DNA from: Polycyclovorans algicola TG408
GTDB taxonomy: Bacteria; Pseudomonadota; Gammaproteobacteria; Nevskiales; Nevskiaceae
DNA length: 64,000 bases
Direction: 5' to 3'
Assembly (NCBI RefSeq): GCF_000711245.1
Contig: NZ_JOMH01000001.1
Span: forward strand, 552,830 to 616,829
The first letter of the stretch is position 1. Each line of letters begins with the position of its first letter. Made by a program: the position numbers and the translations under genes. Positions 25,411-34,206 of the stretch are shown here, one piece after another. The notes beneath the pieces are model-generated. The model made no database searches. It had not been told where the DNA came from and saw only the letters and a program-made list of their open reading frames with translations.

Positions 25411-26316
25411 ATGCAAGACCTCAACGATCTTTACTATTTTGCCGAGGTGGTCGACCACGGCGGCTTTGCCCCGGCGGGCCGGGCGCTGGGCGTGCCCAAA
25501 TCCAAGCTCAGCCGCCGGGTCGCCGCGCTGGAGGCCCGGCTCGGTGCGCGCCTGATTCAACGCTCGACCCGGCGATTCTCGGTGACCGACATTGGCCAGA
25601 CGTATCACGCCCATTGCAAGGCCATGCTCACCGAAGCCGAGGCTGCGCAGGAGGTCATTGACCTGTCCCGCGCCGAGCCGCGCGGCGTGGTGCGCGTGAG
25701 TTGTCCGGTGGGGTTGCTGCAGACCACCGTGGCCGCGATGGTCGCCGAGTTCATGGCGGACTGCCCGGCAGTGAGCGTGCAGCTTGAGGCCTTGAATCGG
25801 CCCGTCGACCCCATCGCCGAGGGCATGGACCTGGCCATTCGCGTGCGCCGCCCACCGCTGCAGGACAGTGACCTGGTGCTTCGCGTCTTGTCGCATCGCG
25901 CGCAATGCCTGGTCGCCAGCCCGGCGCTGGTGGCGCGCCTGGGTCGGCCGAGTGCGCCGTCGGCGCTGGCCGGCTTTCCCAGCCTGGATCGCGGTCCGGC
26001 GCGTTACGACCACGCCTGGCAACTGCTGGGCCCGCACGGCGTCAACACCACCGTTCGTCACCAGCCGCGTCTGGTCACCGACGACATGGTGGCCTTGCAG
26101 ATTGCCGCGCGGGCAGGCGTGGGCGTGGTGCATCTGCCGCTGATGATGGTGGAAGACGACCTGCGAAAAGGCACGCTGATGCGCCTGCTGGCCGATTGGC
26201 AACCACCGCCCGAGGTGGTGCACGCGGTGCTGCCGTCAAAGCGCTGCCTGTTGCCGGCAGTCAGGGCGCTGATTGACCATCTGGCGCTGCGTTTCAGCGA
26301 ACTCGATACCGCTTGA
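25411..26316 (+). CDS. LysR family transcriptional regulator
   Basis: A 301-residue regulator. The N-terminal winged HTH is clear (MQDLNDLYYFAEVVDHGGFA; AGRALGVPKSKLSRRVAALE; LGARLIQRSTRRFSVTDIG). The effector-binding domain from about residue 88 follows the CrgA/AaeR-like subgroup (GVVRVSCPVGL; MDLAIRVRRPPLQDSDLV; AARAGVGVVHLPLMM). A GTG two codons upstream (25405) is an alternative start. It is divergent from the pirin gene with about 125 bp between starts, and most likely controls it. The effector is unknown. Confidence 0.93.
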   Translation: MQDLNDLYYFAEVVDHGGFAPAGRALGVPKSKLSRRVAALEARLGARLIQRSTRRFSVTDIGQTYHAHCKAMLTEAEAAQEVIDLSRAEPRGVVRVSCPVGLLQTTVAAMVAEFMADCPAVSVQLEALNRPVDPIAEGMDLAIRVRRPPLQDSDLVLRVLSHRAQCLVASPALVARLGRPSAPSALAGFPSLDRGPARYDHAWQLLGPHGVNTTVRHQPRLVTDDMVALQIAARAGVGVVHLPLMMVEDDLRKGTLMRLLADWQPPPEVVHAVLPSKRCLLPAVRALIDHLALRFSELDTA

Positions 26317-26325
26317 CCGCGCGCG

Positions 26326-26907
26326 CTACCGCGCGATGCAGGTCGCCCCGGCCCACAAATGCGTGACCGGCGCGTCGCTGGCGTCGGACGCCAGCAAGCC
26401 GGCCACACCGCCGGCGGTGAATTCAACGCCGAGCGACGACGGCGCAATCTCGACCACCGTGCCGCCGTCTTCAAGCTGGGCGCGGGTTGTGCCCACCCTC
26501 AGCCCATCGACGGTGGAGAGCGCAGCGTCGGTGCCGCGCACCGCCCAGCCGACGAACGTGCCGCGCGCAAACCAGACCTGAAAGCCATCAGCCCAGGTGG
26601 CGAACTCGGCGCCGCAGTCCGCGCTTTCGCCCTGCTCGTCCGGCGGCGCACCGCGCACCGCTTCAAGCCTGCGCAGCGCCGCATCCCGTTCGGTGCCGAA
26701 GGGCAGCGGCCGGGCAGCGCCCGATGACTTGATGAAGGCCCGCAAACCTTCGCCCTCAAGCGCCAGCACCGTCGCCGATTCCGGCTCGGCCGGCGGGGTC
26801 GCCGCCGGAACCGCTTCATCGGCAGGCGGCTGACAGCCCACCGCCGCCAGCGCCAACAGGACAGCGCCCACCACGCCCAGCCGTCGGAACAGCAGCGCGG
26901 CCTTCAT
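26326..26907 (-). CDS. Putative lipoprotein of unknown function
   Basis: A 193-residue protein with a lipoprotein signal: positively charged start, hydrophobic stretch GVVGAVLLALAAVGC and lipobox cysteine at about residue 25. A proline/alanine/glutamate-rich linker follows (PPADEAVPAATPPAEPESA). The mature part contains two further cysteines (ADCGAEF and ATCIAR), possibly a disulfide. I do not recognise a family. It overlaps the upstream hydrolase by 4 bases (ATGA), so they are co-translated and may act together at the periplasmic side. Confidence 0.75.
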   Translation of the reverse strand: MKAALLFRRLGVVGAVLLALAAVGCQPPADEAVPAATPPAEPESATVLALEGEGLRAFIKSSGAARPLPFGTERDAALRRLEAVRGAPPDEQGESADCGAEFATWADGFQVWFARGTFVGWAVRGTDAALSTVDGLRVGTTRAQLEDGGTVVEIAPSSLGVEFTAGGVAGLLASDASDAPVTHLWAGATCIAR

Positions 26908-27686
26908 GGCTTGAGTTGCTCGGCAAAGAATTGCAGCGTCCGGTCCAGCGCCTGCCGGGTGGGCTGGCCCTCGGCATCAATCAGGTGGGTGGTCAGCACG
27001 CTGTGGGCGGGCTTCATTTCGTTGGGATTGGCGTGCTTGGGGTCGATCTCGATGCTTTCGAAGGCATCGCCAAACTCATCGCGCAGCCGCTGAAAGCGGG
27101 CGGGCGGACACCAGGGGTCGCGATGAAAGCGCAGCCCCAGAATGCGCGCACCCTGGTGGTCGATCTTGTCGTGCGCGGCGGCGATCTCGGCCGGGGAGGC
27201 ATGCACTGCACTGGCCTTGTTGCGGGTGATCCGCAGCGGTAGCGACGGCTGGCACAACACCGGTGCGAGCACCGGGGCATCGAGCATCATGGCGAGTGCG
27301 AAGTTGCCGGTCAGGCACATGCCGATGGCGCCCACGCCCGGCCCGCCGCAGGCTTGGTGCGCATGGCGTGCCAACGCCCGCAGCCAGTCGACGATGGGGC
27401 TGGACTGGTGCGCCGCCAGCACGCGGAACTCGCGGTTGATGCAGATGCGCGCCATGCTGCCCAGCACCGCGCCCGGCGTGAGCGGCCGCATCGGCGTGCC
27501 GATGAGCTGCGGCATGAACACGGTGAACTGGGCATCGACCACCCACTGCGCGAACCGCGCCACCTGCGGAGTGATCCCGGGCACTTCGGTCATGACGATG
27601 ACGGCGGGGCCACTGCCGGCGCGAAACACGTCGCGGCGCACGCCCTCGTGTTCGAAGGCGGTGGTTTCAAAACCGGGCACCGGCAT
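26904..27686 (-). CDS. Dienelactone hydrolase family protein
   Basis: A 260-residue alpha/beta hydrolase. The nucleophile elbow is GAIGMCLTGNFALAMM, in which cysteine replaces serine, as in dienelactone hydrolases. PAVIVMTEVPGITPQVARFA near the start forms the oxyanion region, and the late HSVLTTHL segment is where the catalytic histidine would lie. It is cytosolic by sequence, with no signal peptide. It is the first gene of a two-gene operon with the lipoprotein. Substrate unknown; possibly a lactone or ester. Confidence 0.82.
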   Translation of the reverse strand: MPVPGFETTAFEHEGVRRDVFRAGSGPAVIVMTEVPGITPQVARFAQWVVDAQFTVFMPQLIGTPMRPLTPGAVLGSMARICINREFRVLAAHQSSPIVDWLRALARHAHQACGGPGVGAIGMCLTGNFALAMMLDAPVLAPVLCQPSLPLRITRNKASAVHASPAEIAAAHDKIDHQGARILGLRFHRDPWCPPARFQRLRDEFGDAFESIEIDPKHANPNEMKPAHSVLTTHLIDAEGQPTRQALDRTLQFFAEQLKP

Positions 27687-27752
27687 GGGTCACTCCAGAG
27701 AGGTCAGTGGAATGACGATATCGTGCCCGCTCACCCGCCACCACTGTTCCGC

Positions 27753-28313
27753 ATGTCGATTGCCCTCACCGCGTTTGCCCGCGCCCGTCTGTTCCCAGAT
27801 GACGGCCGGGCCAACGGCCTGCGAGGCGTCACGCCCGACGCCTTTGTCCGTCACCTCAACACTGAGGCGCCGCTCAAGGTGCTCGACGGCTACGCGCCGT
27901 TCTGCAAGTTGCACGTGCACCGCAACTGGACCGCCACCCGCTGCCTGACCGTGCCGGTCACCGACGACAACCGGCACCTGCTGCGCTCGGCCTACGAGGC
28001 CCGCACCGACGGCGAGCTGCCGGTCTTGGTGCGCTGGTTCGAGGGCGTGACCGCGCCGGTCGCCGACTACCTGCTGGTGATCGTTTACGCGCGCGATCAA
28101 CTACTCAAGGAGGGGGACGCCATCGACGCCGACTGGGGCATCGTCGGCTGTCTGGCCACCGCCACGCCCGAGGAGATTCCGATGGCGCCCATCACCATGA
28201 TGCGCAACGCGCTGGGCGTGGAAGAGGGCGGCTCAGGCGTCGCGCTGGATGCCGACGCTTACCGGCGCAGCGTCGCGTTCTGGGCGTATAACGCCAACTG
28301 GCGCGGGGGGTAG
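27753..28313 (+). CDS. DUF3228 family protein
   Basis: A 186-residue protein recognised by its pattern FCKLHVHRNWTATRCLTVPV, then LVRWFEGVTAPVADYLLVIV and ADWGIVGCLATATPEEIPMA, with PITMMRNALGVEEGGSG near the end. These match DUF3228, found in bacteria and some eukaryotes; function unknown. The ATG at 27753 is chosen because the longer open frame reads antisense through the dienelactone hydrolase gene. It is divergent from that gene and appears monocistronic. Confidence 0.85.
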   Translation: MSIALTAFARARLFPDDGRANGLRGVTPDAFVRHLNTEAPLKVLDGYAPFCKLHVHRNWTATRCLTVPVTDDNRHLLRSAYEARTDGELPVLVRWFEGVTAPVADYLLVIVYARDQLLKEGDAIDADWGIVGCLATATPEEIPMAPITMMRNALGVEEGGSGVALDADAYRRSVAFWAYNANWRGG

Positions 28314-28416
28314 GGCACCGCCTCACCCGGGCAATGAGACGCACCTGACAATTAATTTGCGCTCGGGTGGGTATGCTCCTGGATTGCCTCAGCCCTTATG
28401 CTCTTCAGGACGTCCC

Positions 28417-28947
28417 ATGCGCCACTTCGCCACCCTCGCCTGTCTCGTTGCCCTCATCAGTGGCTGCACCGACACCGACCCCTCCGGGATCACGCAGACC
28501 AATATTCGGTCTTACTCGGTGACCGGCACAGACGGGGTGGTCAGCAGCCCGGGCCAGCAAACCACCCAGGCGCAGATCAACATGAACCAAGATGACGGTA
28601 TTTTCTCGGTCGCATGGAATGCCGAATCGGTCACGACAACGACGCTGATCCGGCTGTTCATCACCCGCGACAATCTGCTGGACGAGGGCGATGCAGAGGT
28701 TCTCGAAGTGGCGTGCGGAGAAGGGAGCGCGCTGTGTCCGGGCGCCACGGCGAACGCGATCCAGTGCACGTTCGATACGGACGTGACCCTCACCTGCGGC
28801 AGCGGCGACGCGGCGCAGGCCACAGAGCTGTCGACTTACTTCGCCAGCGCATCGGGCCTGCCCGGCAACTATCTGCTGGCACTGCAGGCCTGCGACCAAC
28901 TGGAACAGGATTGCCGCTTGGTGGGCACCAGCGTGCGGTTTCAGTAG
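28417..28947 (+). CDS. Putative lipoprotein of unknown function
   Basis: A 176-residue secreted protein with a lipoprotein signal (MRHFATLACLVALISGCTDT; lipobox cysteine at 17). The mature part is acidic, rich in Thr/Ser/Asp, and has several cysteines in the second half (VACGEGSALC; IQCTFDT; LTCGSGDA; QACDQLEQDC), suggesting disulfides in the periplasm or outer membrane. Repeated beta-strand-like blocks (QAQINMNQDDGIFSVAW; TTLIRLFITRDNLL) suggest an immunoglobulin-like sandwich. No family is recognised. Confidence 0.72.
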   Translation: MRHFATLACLVALISGCTDTDPSGITQTNIRSYSVTGTDGVVSSPGQQTTQAQINMNQDDGIFSVAWNAESVTTTTLIRLFITRDNLLDEGDAEVLEVACGEGSALCPGATANAIQCTFDTDVTLTCGSGDAAQATELSTYFASASGLPGNYLLALQACDQLEQDCRLVGTSVRFQ

Positions 28948-29086
28948 GCTTTAGGCGCCCCGGAGAGCGTCGACGGCAAAACTTGGCGACGCACGGGGGG
29001 TCAAACGCACGGTTTGCCGGCCTCAACAGGCCGATGACATGATGCTCTGCGCCCAGCGGCAACCCCATTCAAGAGAACACGCTGTG

Positions 29087-30217
29087 ATGACTGCAATTCA
29101 AAGGGCCTTCGTGGCCAGCGTGGTGCTGGGCTTGGCAGCCTGTGGGTCCAGCGATCCGCTGGGTGGGGCAGCCGGCGGGGTGCCGGGCGGTACCGCCTGC
29201 CAAAACGACTTCACGCCTGAGCGGGTTGCGGCCGGCGAGAACTGCGACCCCAACCTCAACCGCACCCTGTTCTGTCCGCTGGTGCCAGGCAGCGACTTCG
29301 TCCGCAGCCGCAGTGAAGTCATTCCCTGCGACGGGGTCGAGATCAGCACCCATCCGGCCGCCGGTGGCGGGCTTGAAAGTGACTACATCGCCATTCGACC
29401 CACTGCTGGGGGCGCCCCGTCAGCGGTCTATCTCAACCTGCACTACCTCGGTGGCAATGTGGCGTTCCACGGCAACCTGACGCGCATGACCGAGCTTGCC
29501 AAGGCGCGCAACGTGGTCGTGTTACTGCCCCAGGCGCCCGCCGGCGTCGGTCTGATCGACCCGCCGGGCGACACCCTGCCACCAGTGGGCGGCAGCAGCC
29601 TGTCGCGTTGGCCGACGCAACAGTCTCAGCCCGTCGAGGAATTTCTGCAGTTTCTGGACGGCGTCGTCGAAGACGGCCGCAACCGCTTTTCGGCACGCGG
29701 TGCGCCGCTGTACGTCGCCGGCCTGTCGAACGGCGTGCCCATGGTTTATTTCTATGCGTGTGGGCGTGCCGACCAAGTCGATGCCTTCATGGCAGTTGCC
29801 GGAACCCAGAACAACGAGAGTGCGGCGATATGCCAACCCAATCGACCCATCGGCGCGGTGCTGATTCACGGCACCTTGGACCCGATCGTGCCGTATGACG
29901 GCATCGGCGGTTTGTTGCGCACCATTCCGCAGAACTACGCCGACTTCAAGATGCACAACCAGTGCAGCGGTGAAGACCGAACCGCGTTGTTCAATGGCGC
30001 CGGCGGCGATGTGCAATTCGACTGGGCGCCCAACTGCGCCGAGGGTCGCCAGGTCGTGTTTGCAAGCTTGTTGGGCAACGGCCACAACTGGCCCGGCGAT
30101 GATGCCGGTGCACTGCAGGAGATGGGCGTCCCGGTCGGCCTGTTCGGCGCCGGTCGAAACGACATCGATGCCACCATTCAAGGGTTCGACCTGATGCGCT
30201 ACGCCGCAGGTCGATAA
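29087..30217 (+). CDS. Secreted PHB-depolymerase/feruloyl-esterase-like hydrolase (lipoprotein)
   Basis: A 376-residue alpha/beta hydrolase with a lipoprotein signal (FVASVVLGLAACGSS). The core shows the LpqC/PHB-depolymerase-like pattern: SAVYLNLHYLGGN (oxyanion strand), ARNVVVLLPQAP, a nucleophile elbow LYVAGLSNGVPMVYFYACG with GxSxG, and an acid/histidine region starting VLIHGTLDPIVPYDG. HNWPG near residue 340 should hold the catalytic histidine. Six or more cysteines suggest disulfides. It probably cleaves an ester in the envelope or medium. The start at 29087 is preferred; upstream codons lack a signal peptide. Confidence 0.83.
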   Translation: MTAIQRAFVASVVLGLAACGSSDPLGGAAGGVPGGTACQNDFTPERVAAGENCDPNLNRTLFCPLVPGSDFVRSRSEVIPCDGVEISTHPAAGGGLESDYIAIRPTAGGAPSAVYLNLHYLGGNVAFHGNLTRMTELAKARNVVVLLPQAPAGVGLIDPPGDTLPPVGGSSLSRWPTQQSQPVEEFLQFLDGVVEDGRNRFSARGAPLYVAGLSNGVPMVYFYACGRADQVDAFMAVAGTQNNESAAICQPNRPIGAVLIHGTLDPIVPYDGIGGLLRTIPQNYADFKMHNQCSGEDRTALFNGAGGDVQFDWAPNCAEGRQVVFASLLGNGHNWPGDDAGALQEMGVPVGLFGAGRNDIDATIQGFDLMRYAAGR

Positions 30218-30232
30218 CGCGGGGACTCTTTC

Positions 30233-31402
30233 ATGGCCTTGCGGAATGCCCCCTCGTCAATACGCGCTCGAATCGAAAGCGTCGCCGAGCGCCTCTCGTC
30301 AAAAGTGCCCGCAGTCGAGGTTGATTCGACGTCCCTGGACCCGTTGATCGCACGGGCTCGCGCCGAATTACCGGCAGATGCTCAGGTTCACGGCTTTACC
30401 GTCACCGCCAAGCCGCTGTCCTGGTTCGACACGGGCCTGCAACTGCGTGAGGGCGAATCGATTACCGTCATCAGCACCGGCGTCGTGCATCTGGCCAAGG
30501 TGCTGAAGCTCAGCCTGCTGCCAAAATCCGTGACCTGGTGTCGCGTGGGCGATGCTGACATTCAGAAGGCGCCGGGTGAAACCTGGACCTTCCAGGCGCA
30601 AGCGTCCGGCCCGCTCAAGTTCGCGGCGCTGCCGCCGGGCTCGTTCGCCGACCGTCAGGGCCGCATCGAGCGCTCACCCCTGCACGCGCTGATGAGTGGC
30701 GGTCTGAGCGTGGTGGTGATTCGCTGGGCAGACTCCGCCGTCGAAGCAGGCTTGCGCAGTGCCGCCGAGCGCGACGCCGGCCTGTTCGCGGCCGCACTGC
30801 GCCGTTACCTGAACCCAGTGAAGCCGCCGAACGATTGGCACTATCTGTGGCGTCTCGGACAGGGCGAGTTATACCGCGCCGAGCGCGACACGCTGCTGTG
30901 CGAGACCGATTCTGATGTCGGCATTTTGCAGTTCCCGGTCGACGTACCGCTCACCGAAAGCCTGCAGTTGCAGTGGCGCTGGCGTGCCGAGCAGTTGCCG
31001 TCGCAGCGTGCCGAGCACATCGATATCACCCACGACTATCTGTCGATTGCGGTGGAGTTCGACAATGGGCTGGACCTCACCTACATGTGGAGCGCCGCAC
31101 TCAAACCCGGCACCGTTTTCCAGTGCCCGCTGCCGTGGTGGAAAGAACGAGAAACCCACTGGGTGGTGCGCGCCCTTCCGGGCGATCCTCTGAGCGAATG
31201 GCTGGATGAGTCGCAACCGCTGCACGCCAATTACGCCACGGCCATCGACGGCCAGCACCCGCAGCGGGTGGTTGCGGTGTGGCTGATCGCCAATTCGATG
31301 TTCCAGCGTCGTCAGGGCCGCTGCGCATATCGCGACATTCAACTGGTCGATGGCGATAAGGTGACGCCCATCCTCATCACGCCAGCCGAGCCCCCACCCT
31401 GA
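30233..31402 (+). CDS. DUF3047-like protein with N-terminal beta-sandwich
   Basis: A 389-residue protein without a signal peptide. Residues about 55-165 resemble a LecA/PA-IL-type jelly roll (WFDTGLQLREGESITVISTG). The C-terminal half (about 205-385) fits DUF3047: LQFPVDVPLTESLQLQWRW, VEFDNGLDLTYMWSAALKPG, and VAVWLIANSMFQRRQGRCAY followed by RDIQLV. Function is unknown; both parts suggest carbohydrate or polymer binding. It starts 15 bp after the esterase stop, so the two are probably one transcript. Domain assignments are from pattern recognition and should be treated as tentative. Confidence 0.68.
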   Translation: MALRNAPSSIRARIESVAERLSSKVPAVEVDSTSLDPLIARARAELPADAQVHGFTVTAKPLSWFDTGLQLREGESITVISTGVVHLAKVLKLSLLPKSVTWCRVGDADIQKAPGETWTFQAQASGPLKFAALPPGSFADRQGRIERSPLHALMSGGLSVVVIRWADSAVEAGLRSAAERDAGLFAAALRRYLNPVKPPNDWHYLWRLGQGELYRAERDTLLCETDSDVGILQFPVDVPLTESLQLQWRWRAEQLPSQRAEHIDITHDYLSIAVEFDNGLDLTYMWSAALKPGTVFQCPLPWWKERETHWVVRALPGDPLSEWLDESQPLHANYATAIDGQHPQRVVAVWLIANSMFQRRQGRCAYRDIQLVDGDKVTPILITPAEPPP

Positions 31403-31442
31403 AAAACCTGCCGCCGCCCCCGCCACCCCACACCGCCGCAGC

Positions 31443-32126
31443 GTGACGGCTCTCCCACGTCGCAAATGGTGGGGGTGGCTGCTGGCGGCGATCGTGCTGC
31501 TGGCCTTTTTGGCGCTGTGGCGGTTGACACCGCTCGGTGAATGGACCGAGCCGGAGAAGATTGCCGGGCAGATTGAGTCACTGGCCCAATCGCCCTGGGC
31601 ACCGCTGAGTCTGGCGTTGATCTATGTGGCAGCGACCGGTGTGTTGTTCCCGATCATCGCGCTCAACCTTGCGTTGATTCTCACCTTGGGCCCCCTTTGG
31701 GGTGTGGCCGGCGCGCTCTACGGCACGCTGCTGGCCGGTCTGGTCGCCTTTTGGGTTGGCGGCCGGTTTGGCCGCAAGGCACTGCGCGGGCTGGATAATG
31801 CACGGCTCGACAAAGCGCTGACACTGATCCGCAACAGTGGGCTGCCGGGCATGATTCTTCTGCGCCTGGTGCCGGTGGCGCCTTACCCGGTGATCAATCT
31901 GGCGCTTGGCGCGGGCGGCATTGGCGTGGGGATCTTCAGCATCGGCACGCTGCTCGGCGTGCTGCCCAGCCTCATCGCCATGGGTGTCGTCGGCTTTCAG
32001 TTGCGCGAGGTGATTGACGACCCCAGCCCCGGCAGCATCGGCTTTCTGGTCGGGCTGCTGGTGGCCCTCGTCGCGCTGGGCGCGTGGGTCAAACGAAAAC
32101 TGAGCAGTCAGGTTGAGGACACCTGA
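31443..32126 (+). CDS. TVP38/TMEM64 (VTT, DedA-like) membrane protein
   Basis: A 227-residue membrane protein with about five hydrophobic segments. The VTT core is visible: LIYVAATGVLFPIIALNLAL, GPLWGVAGALYGTLLAGLVA, WVGGRFGRKALRG, and the amphipathic NSGLPGMILLRLVPVAPYPV followed by INLALG. VTT/DedA proteins are linked to lipid scrambling or transport across membranes. It begins with GTG and is followed after 53 bp by the YbhP-like gene and clsB, so a phospholipid-related cluster is likely. Confidence 0.88.
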   Translation: MTALPRRKWWGWLLAAIVLLAFLALWRLTPLGEWTEPEKIAGQIESLAQSPWAPLSLALIYVAATGVLFPIIALNLALILTLGPLWGVAGALYGTLLAGLVAFWVGGRFGRKALRGLDNARLDKALTLIRNSGLPGMILLRLVPVAPYPVINLALGAGGIGVGIFSIGTLLGVLPSLIAMGVVGFQLREVIDDPSPGSIGFLVGLLVALVALGAWVKRKLSSQVEDT

Positions 32127-32179
32127 GGTCTGCTTCAATCACGCACCAAACTGCACGGGGTAACCAAGCGATCAAGATT

Positions 32180-32914
32180 TTGACGCTGAACATGCACAAG
32201 GGTTTCTCGGTCGGCAACCGGCGCTTCGTGTTGCACGAACTGCGCGAGGCGATTCGCGAGGCCAACGCCGACGTGGTGTTGTTGCAAGAGGTGCTCGGCG
32301 AGCATCAGGAACATTCGACCCGCTGGGAGCGCTGGCCCGAACATAGCCAGTACGAATTTCTTGCCGACACGCTCTGGTCGGCTTATGCCTACGGCAAAAA
32401 TGCCGCCTACCCGGCCGGCCATCACGGCAATGCGTTGCTGTCGAAGTTTCCCATCGTTCACCAGCAGAACCACGATGTTTCAATCCACGACCGCGAGAAG
32501 CGCGGGCTGCTGCACTGCGTGCTCAAGGTGCCGGACTGGGCAGCGCCGCTGCATGTGATCTGCGTCCACCTCGACCTGTTTGAGGCCAGCCGGCAGAAGC
32601 AGCTGGCCAAGCTTTGCGAGCTGATTGAACGCGAGATTCCCGCCGATGCACCGCTGCTGGTCGCGGGCGATTTCAACGACTGGCGGCAACGAGCCCACGA
32701 CATTCTGGCGGACGGTGCCGGACTCGGCGAGGCGTTCATCACTGCTTTTGGCCAGGCCGCGCGCACCTTTCCGGTATGGCTTCCAATGCTGCGGCTGGAC
32801 CGCATGTACGTCCGCAACCTGCACGTCGAAGGGCCCAAACGGCTGGTCGGCAAACCTTGGCGACGCCTGTCCGATCACGCGCCGCTGCTGCTGCAAAAGG
32901 TCTCACCACAATGA
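32180..32914 (+). CDS. Endonuclease/exonuclease/phosphatase family protein, YbhP-like
   Basis: A 244-residue EEP-fold protein: LTLNMHKGFSVGNRRFVLHE, ADVVLLQEVLGEHQ (metal-binding Glu), HHGNALLSKFPI, VICVHLDLFE, LLVAGDFNDWRQ, and the C-terminal RLSDHAPLLL. This matches E. coli YbhP, which is encoded directly before clsB, as here. The start is TTG 32180; no ATG or GTG is available in frame before an upstream stop. Its stop overlaps the clsB ATG (ATGA). Substrate unknown; a phospholipid- or phosphodiester-related role is suggested by context. Confidence 0.88.
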   Translation: MTLNMHKGFSVGNRRFVLHELREAIREANADVVLLQEVLGEHQEHSTRWERWPEHSQYEFLADTLWSAYAYGKNAAYPAGHHGNALLSKFPIVHQQNHDVSIHDREKRGLLHCVLKVPDWAAPLHVICVHLDLFEASRQKQLAKLCELIEREIPADAPLLVAGDFNDWRQRAHDILADGAGLGEAFITAFGQAARTFPVWLPMLRLDRMYVRNLHVEGPKRLVGKPWRRLSDHAPLLLQKVSPQ

Positions 32915-34206
32915 ATTCAAACCGTGACTGGACGCGCGGAAACGCGCTTGAGCTGCTGGAGAACGGCGAGGAATTCTTTCCCCGCGTGTTCGACGATATT
33001 GCCGAGGCCAAGCGTGAAGTCATCATCGAGACCTTCATCTGGTACGACGACGAGATCGGTCGGCAACTGCGCGACGCGCTGGTCACGGCCGCCGAACGCG
33101 GTGTGCAGGTCGACGTCACCGTCGATGGCTACGGCTCGGCGCCGCTGGGCAAGGCGTTCGTCGCCAGCCTGACCGAAGCCGGCGTGCGCTTGCATGTTTT
33201 CGCGCCCCTGCCACCGATTCTCGGCGTGCAGGCCAACCTGTTCCGGCGCCTGCACCGCAAGCTGGTGGTGATCGATCAGCGCGTCGCCTATGTCGGCGGC
33301 ATCAATTATTCCGACGAGCACATGCGCTACTACGGTGAAAAATCGAAACAGGACTACGCCACCCGCGTCACCGGGCCGGCGGTCGATGACATTCACCGCT
33401 TCTGCCGCGAGGCCATCGGCCACCCAACCCCGCAGGGCCGCCGCAACCTGCGTGGCCTGCTGCGCTGGCTGCCGAGCAAGTGGTCTCACCCCGAAAGCGA
33501 TGCCCAGGTGCTGCTGGTCACGCGTGACAATCACAACCACCGCACCGCCATCGAGGCCATGTACCGCCTTGGCCTGCGAAGCGCGTCGCGTGACATCGTT
33601 TTGCTGAACGCCTATTTCTTCCCGGGCTACCGTTTCCTGCGGGCGATGCGCCAGGCCGTCGAGCGCGGCGTGCGTGTGCGCCTCGTGCTGCAGGGCGAGC
33701 CCGACAAGGCCTACGTCAAGTTCGCGGCATCGACGCTGTACGACCACCTGCTCAACATCGGCGTCGAAATCTGGGAGTTCATGGAACGCCCGTCGCACGC
33801 CAAAGTGGCCGTCATGGACGACGCCTGGGCAACGGTGGGCTCCAGCAATCTCGACCCGTTCAGCCTGTCGCTGAACCTAGAAGCCAACCTGTTCGTGCGC
33901 GACACGTCGTTTGCCGGCGAGCTGCGCGAAAAACTGGAAGCCCTGCTGGCCGAGCGCTGCGTGCAGATCACCCGCGACGCGGTCGCGCGGCGTCATCCCA
34001 TCTGGCACGTCTGGCGCTGGGTGGGTTATCACCTGTTGCGTCACTTTCCCAAGTTGGCGAGCCTGATTCCGGTCAAGCCGACCATGCTGAAAACCATCGA
34101 AGACCCGGACACCGACCTCGGCACCGGGCCGGGACCGCGCACGCTGGGGCACTCGCCAAGACCCGAAAGCCCGGCCGAACCCGACCCTCAGAACACGCAG
34201 CGGTAA
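32911..34206 (+). CDS. clsB: Cardiolipin synthase B (phospholipase D family)
   Basis: A 431-residue PLD-superfamily protein with two HKD motifs: HRKLVVIDQRVAYVGGIN and HAKVAVMDDAWATVGSSNLD. The start block NALELLENGEEFFPRVFDDI and IIETFIWYDDEIG is characteristic of ClsB (YbhO). ClsB joins phosphatidylglycerol to another phospholipid to form cardiolipin at the inner membrane; E. coli ClsB can also use phosphatidylethanolamine or make phosphatidylglycerol. A proline-rich C-terminal tail is present. It is translationally coupled to the YbhP-like gene, and its end overlaps the convergent pseudouridine synthase gene by 19 bp. Confidence 0.92.
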   Translation: MNSNRDWTRGNALELLENGEEFFPRVFDDIAEAKREVIIETFIWYDDEIGRQLRDALVTAAERGVQVDVTVDGYGSAPLGKAFVASLTEAGVRLHVFAPLPPILGVQANLFRRLHRKLVVIDQRVAYVGGINYSDEHMRYYGEKSKQDYATRVTGPAVDDIHRFCREAIGHPTPQGRRNLRGLLRWLPSKWSHPESDAQVLLVTRDNHNHRTAIEAMYRLGLRSASRDIVLLNAYFFPGYRFLRAMRQAVERGVRVRLVLQGEPDKAYVKFAASTLYDHLLNIGVEIWEFMERPSHAKVAVMDDAWATVGSSNLDPFSLSLNLEANLFVRDTSFAGELREKLEALLAERCVQITRDAVARRHPIWHVWRWVGYHLLRHFPKLASLIPVKPTMLKTIEDPDTDLGTGPGPRTLGHSPRPESPAEPDPQNTQR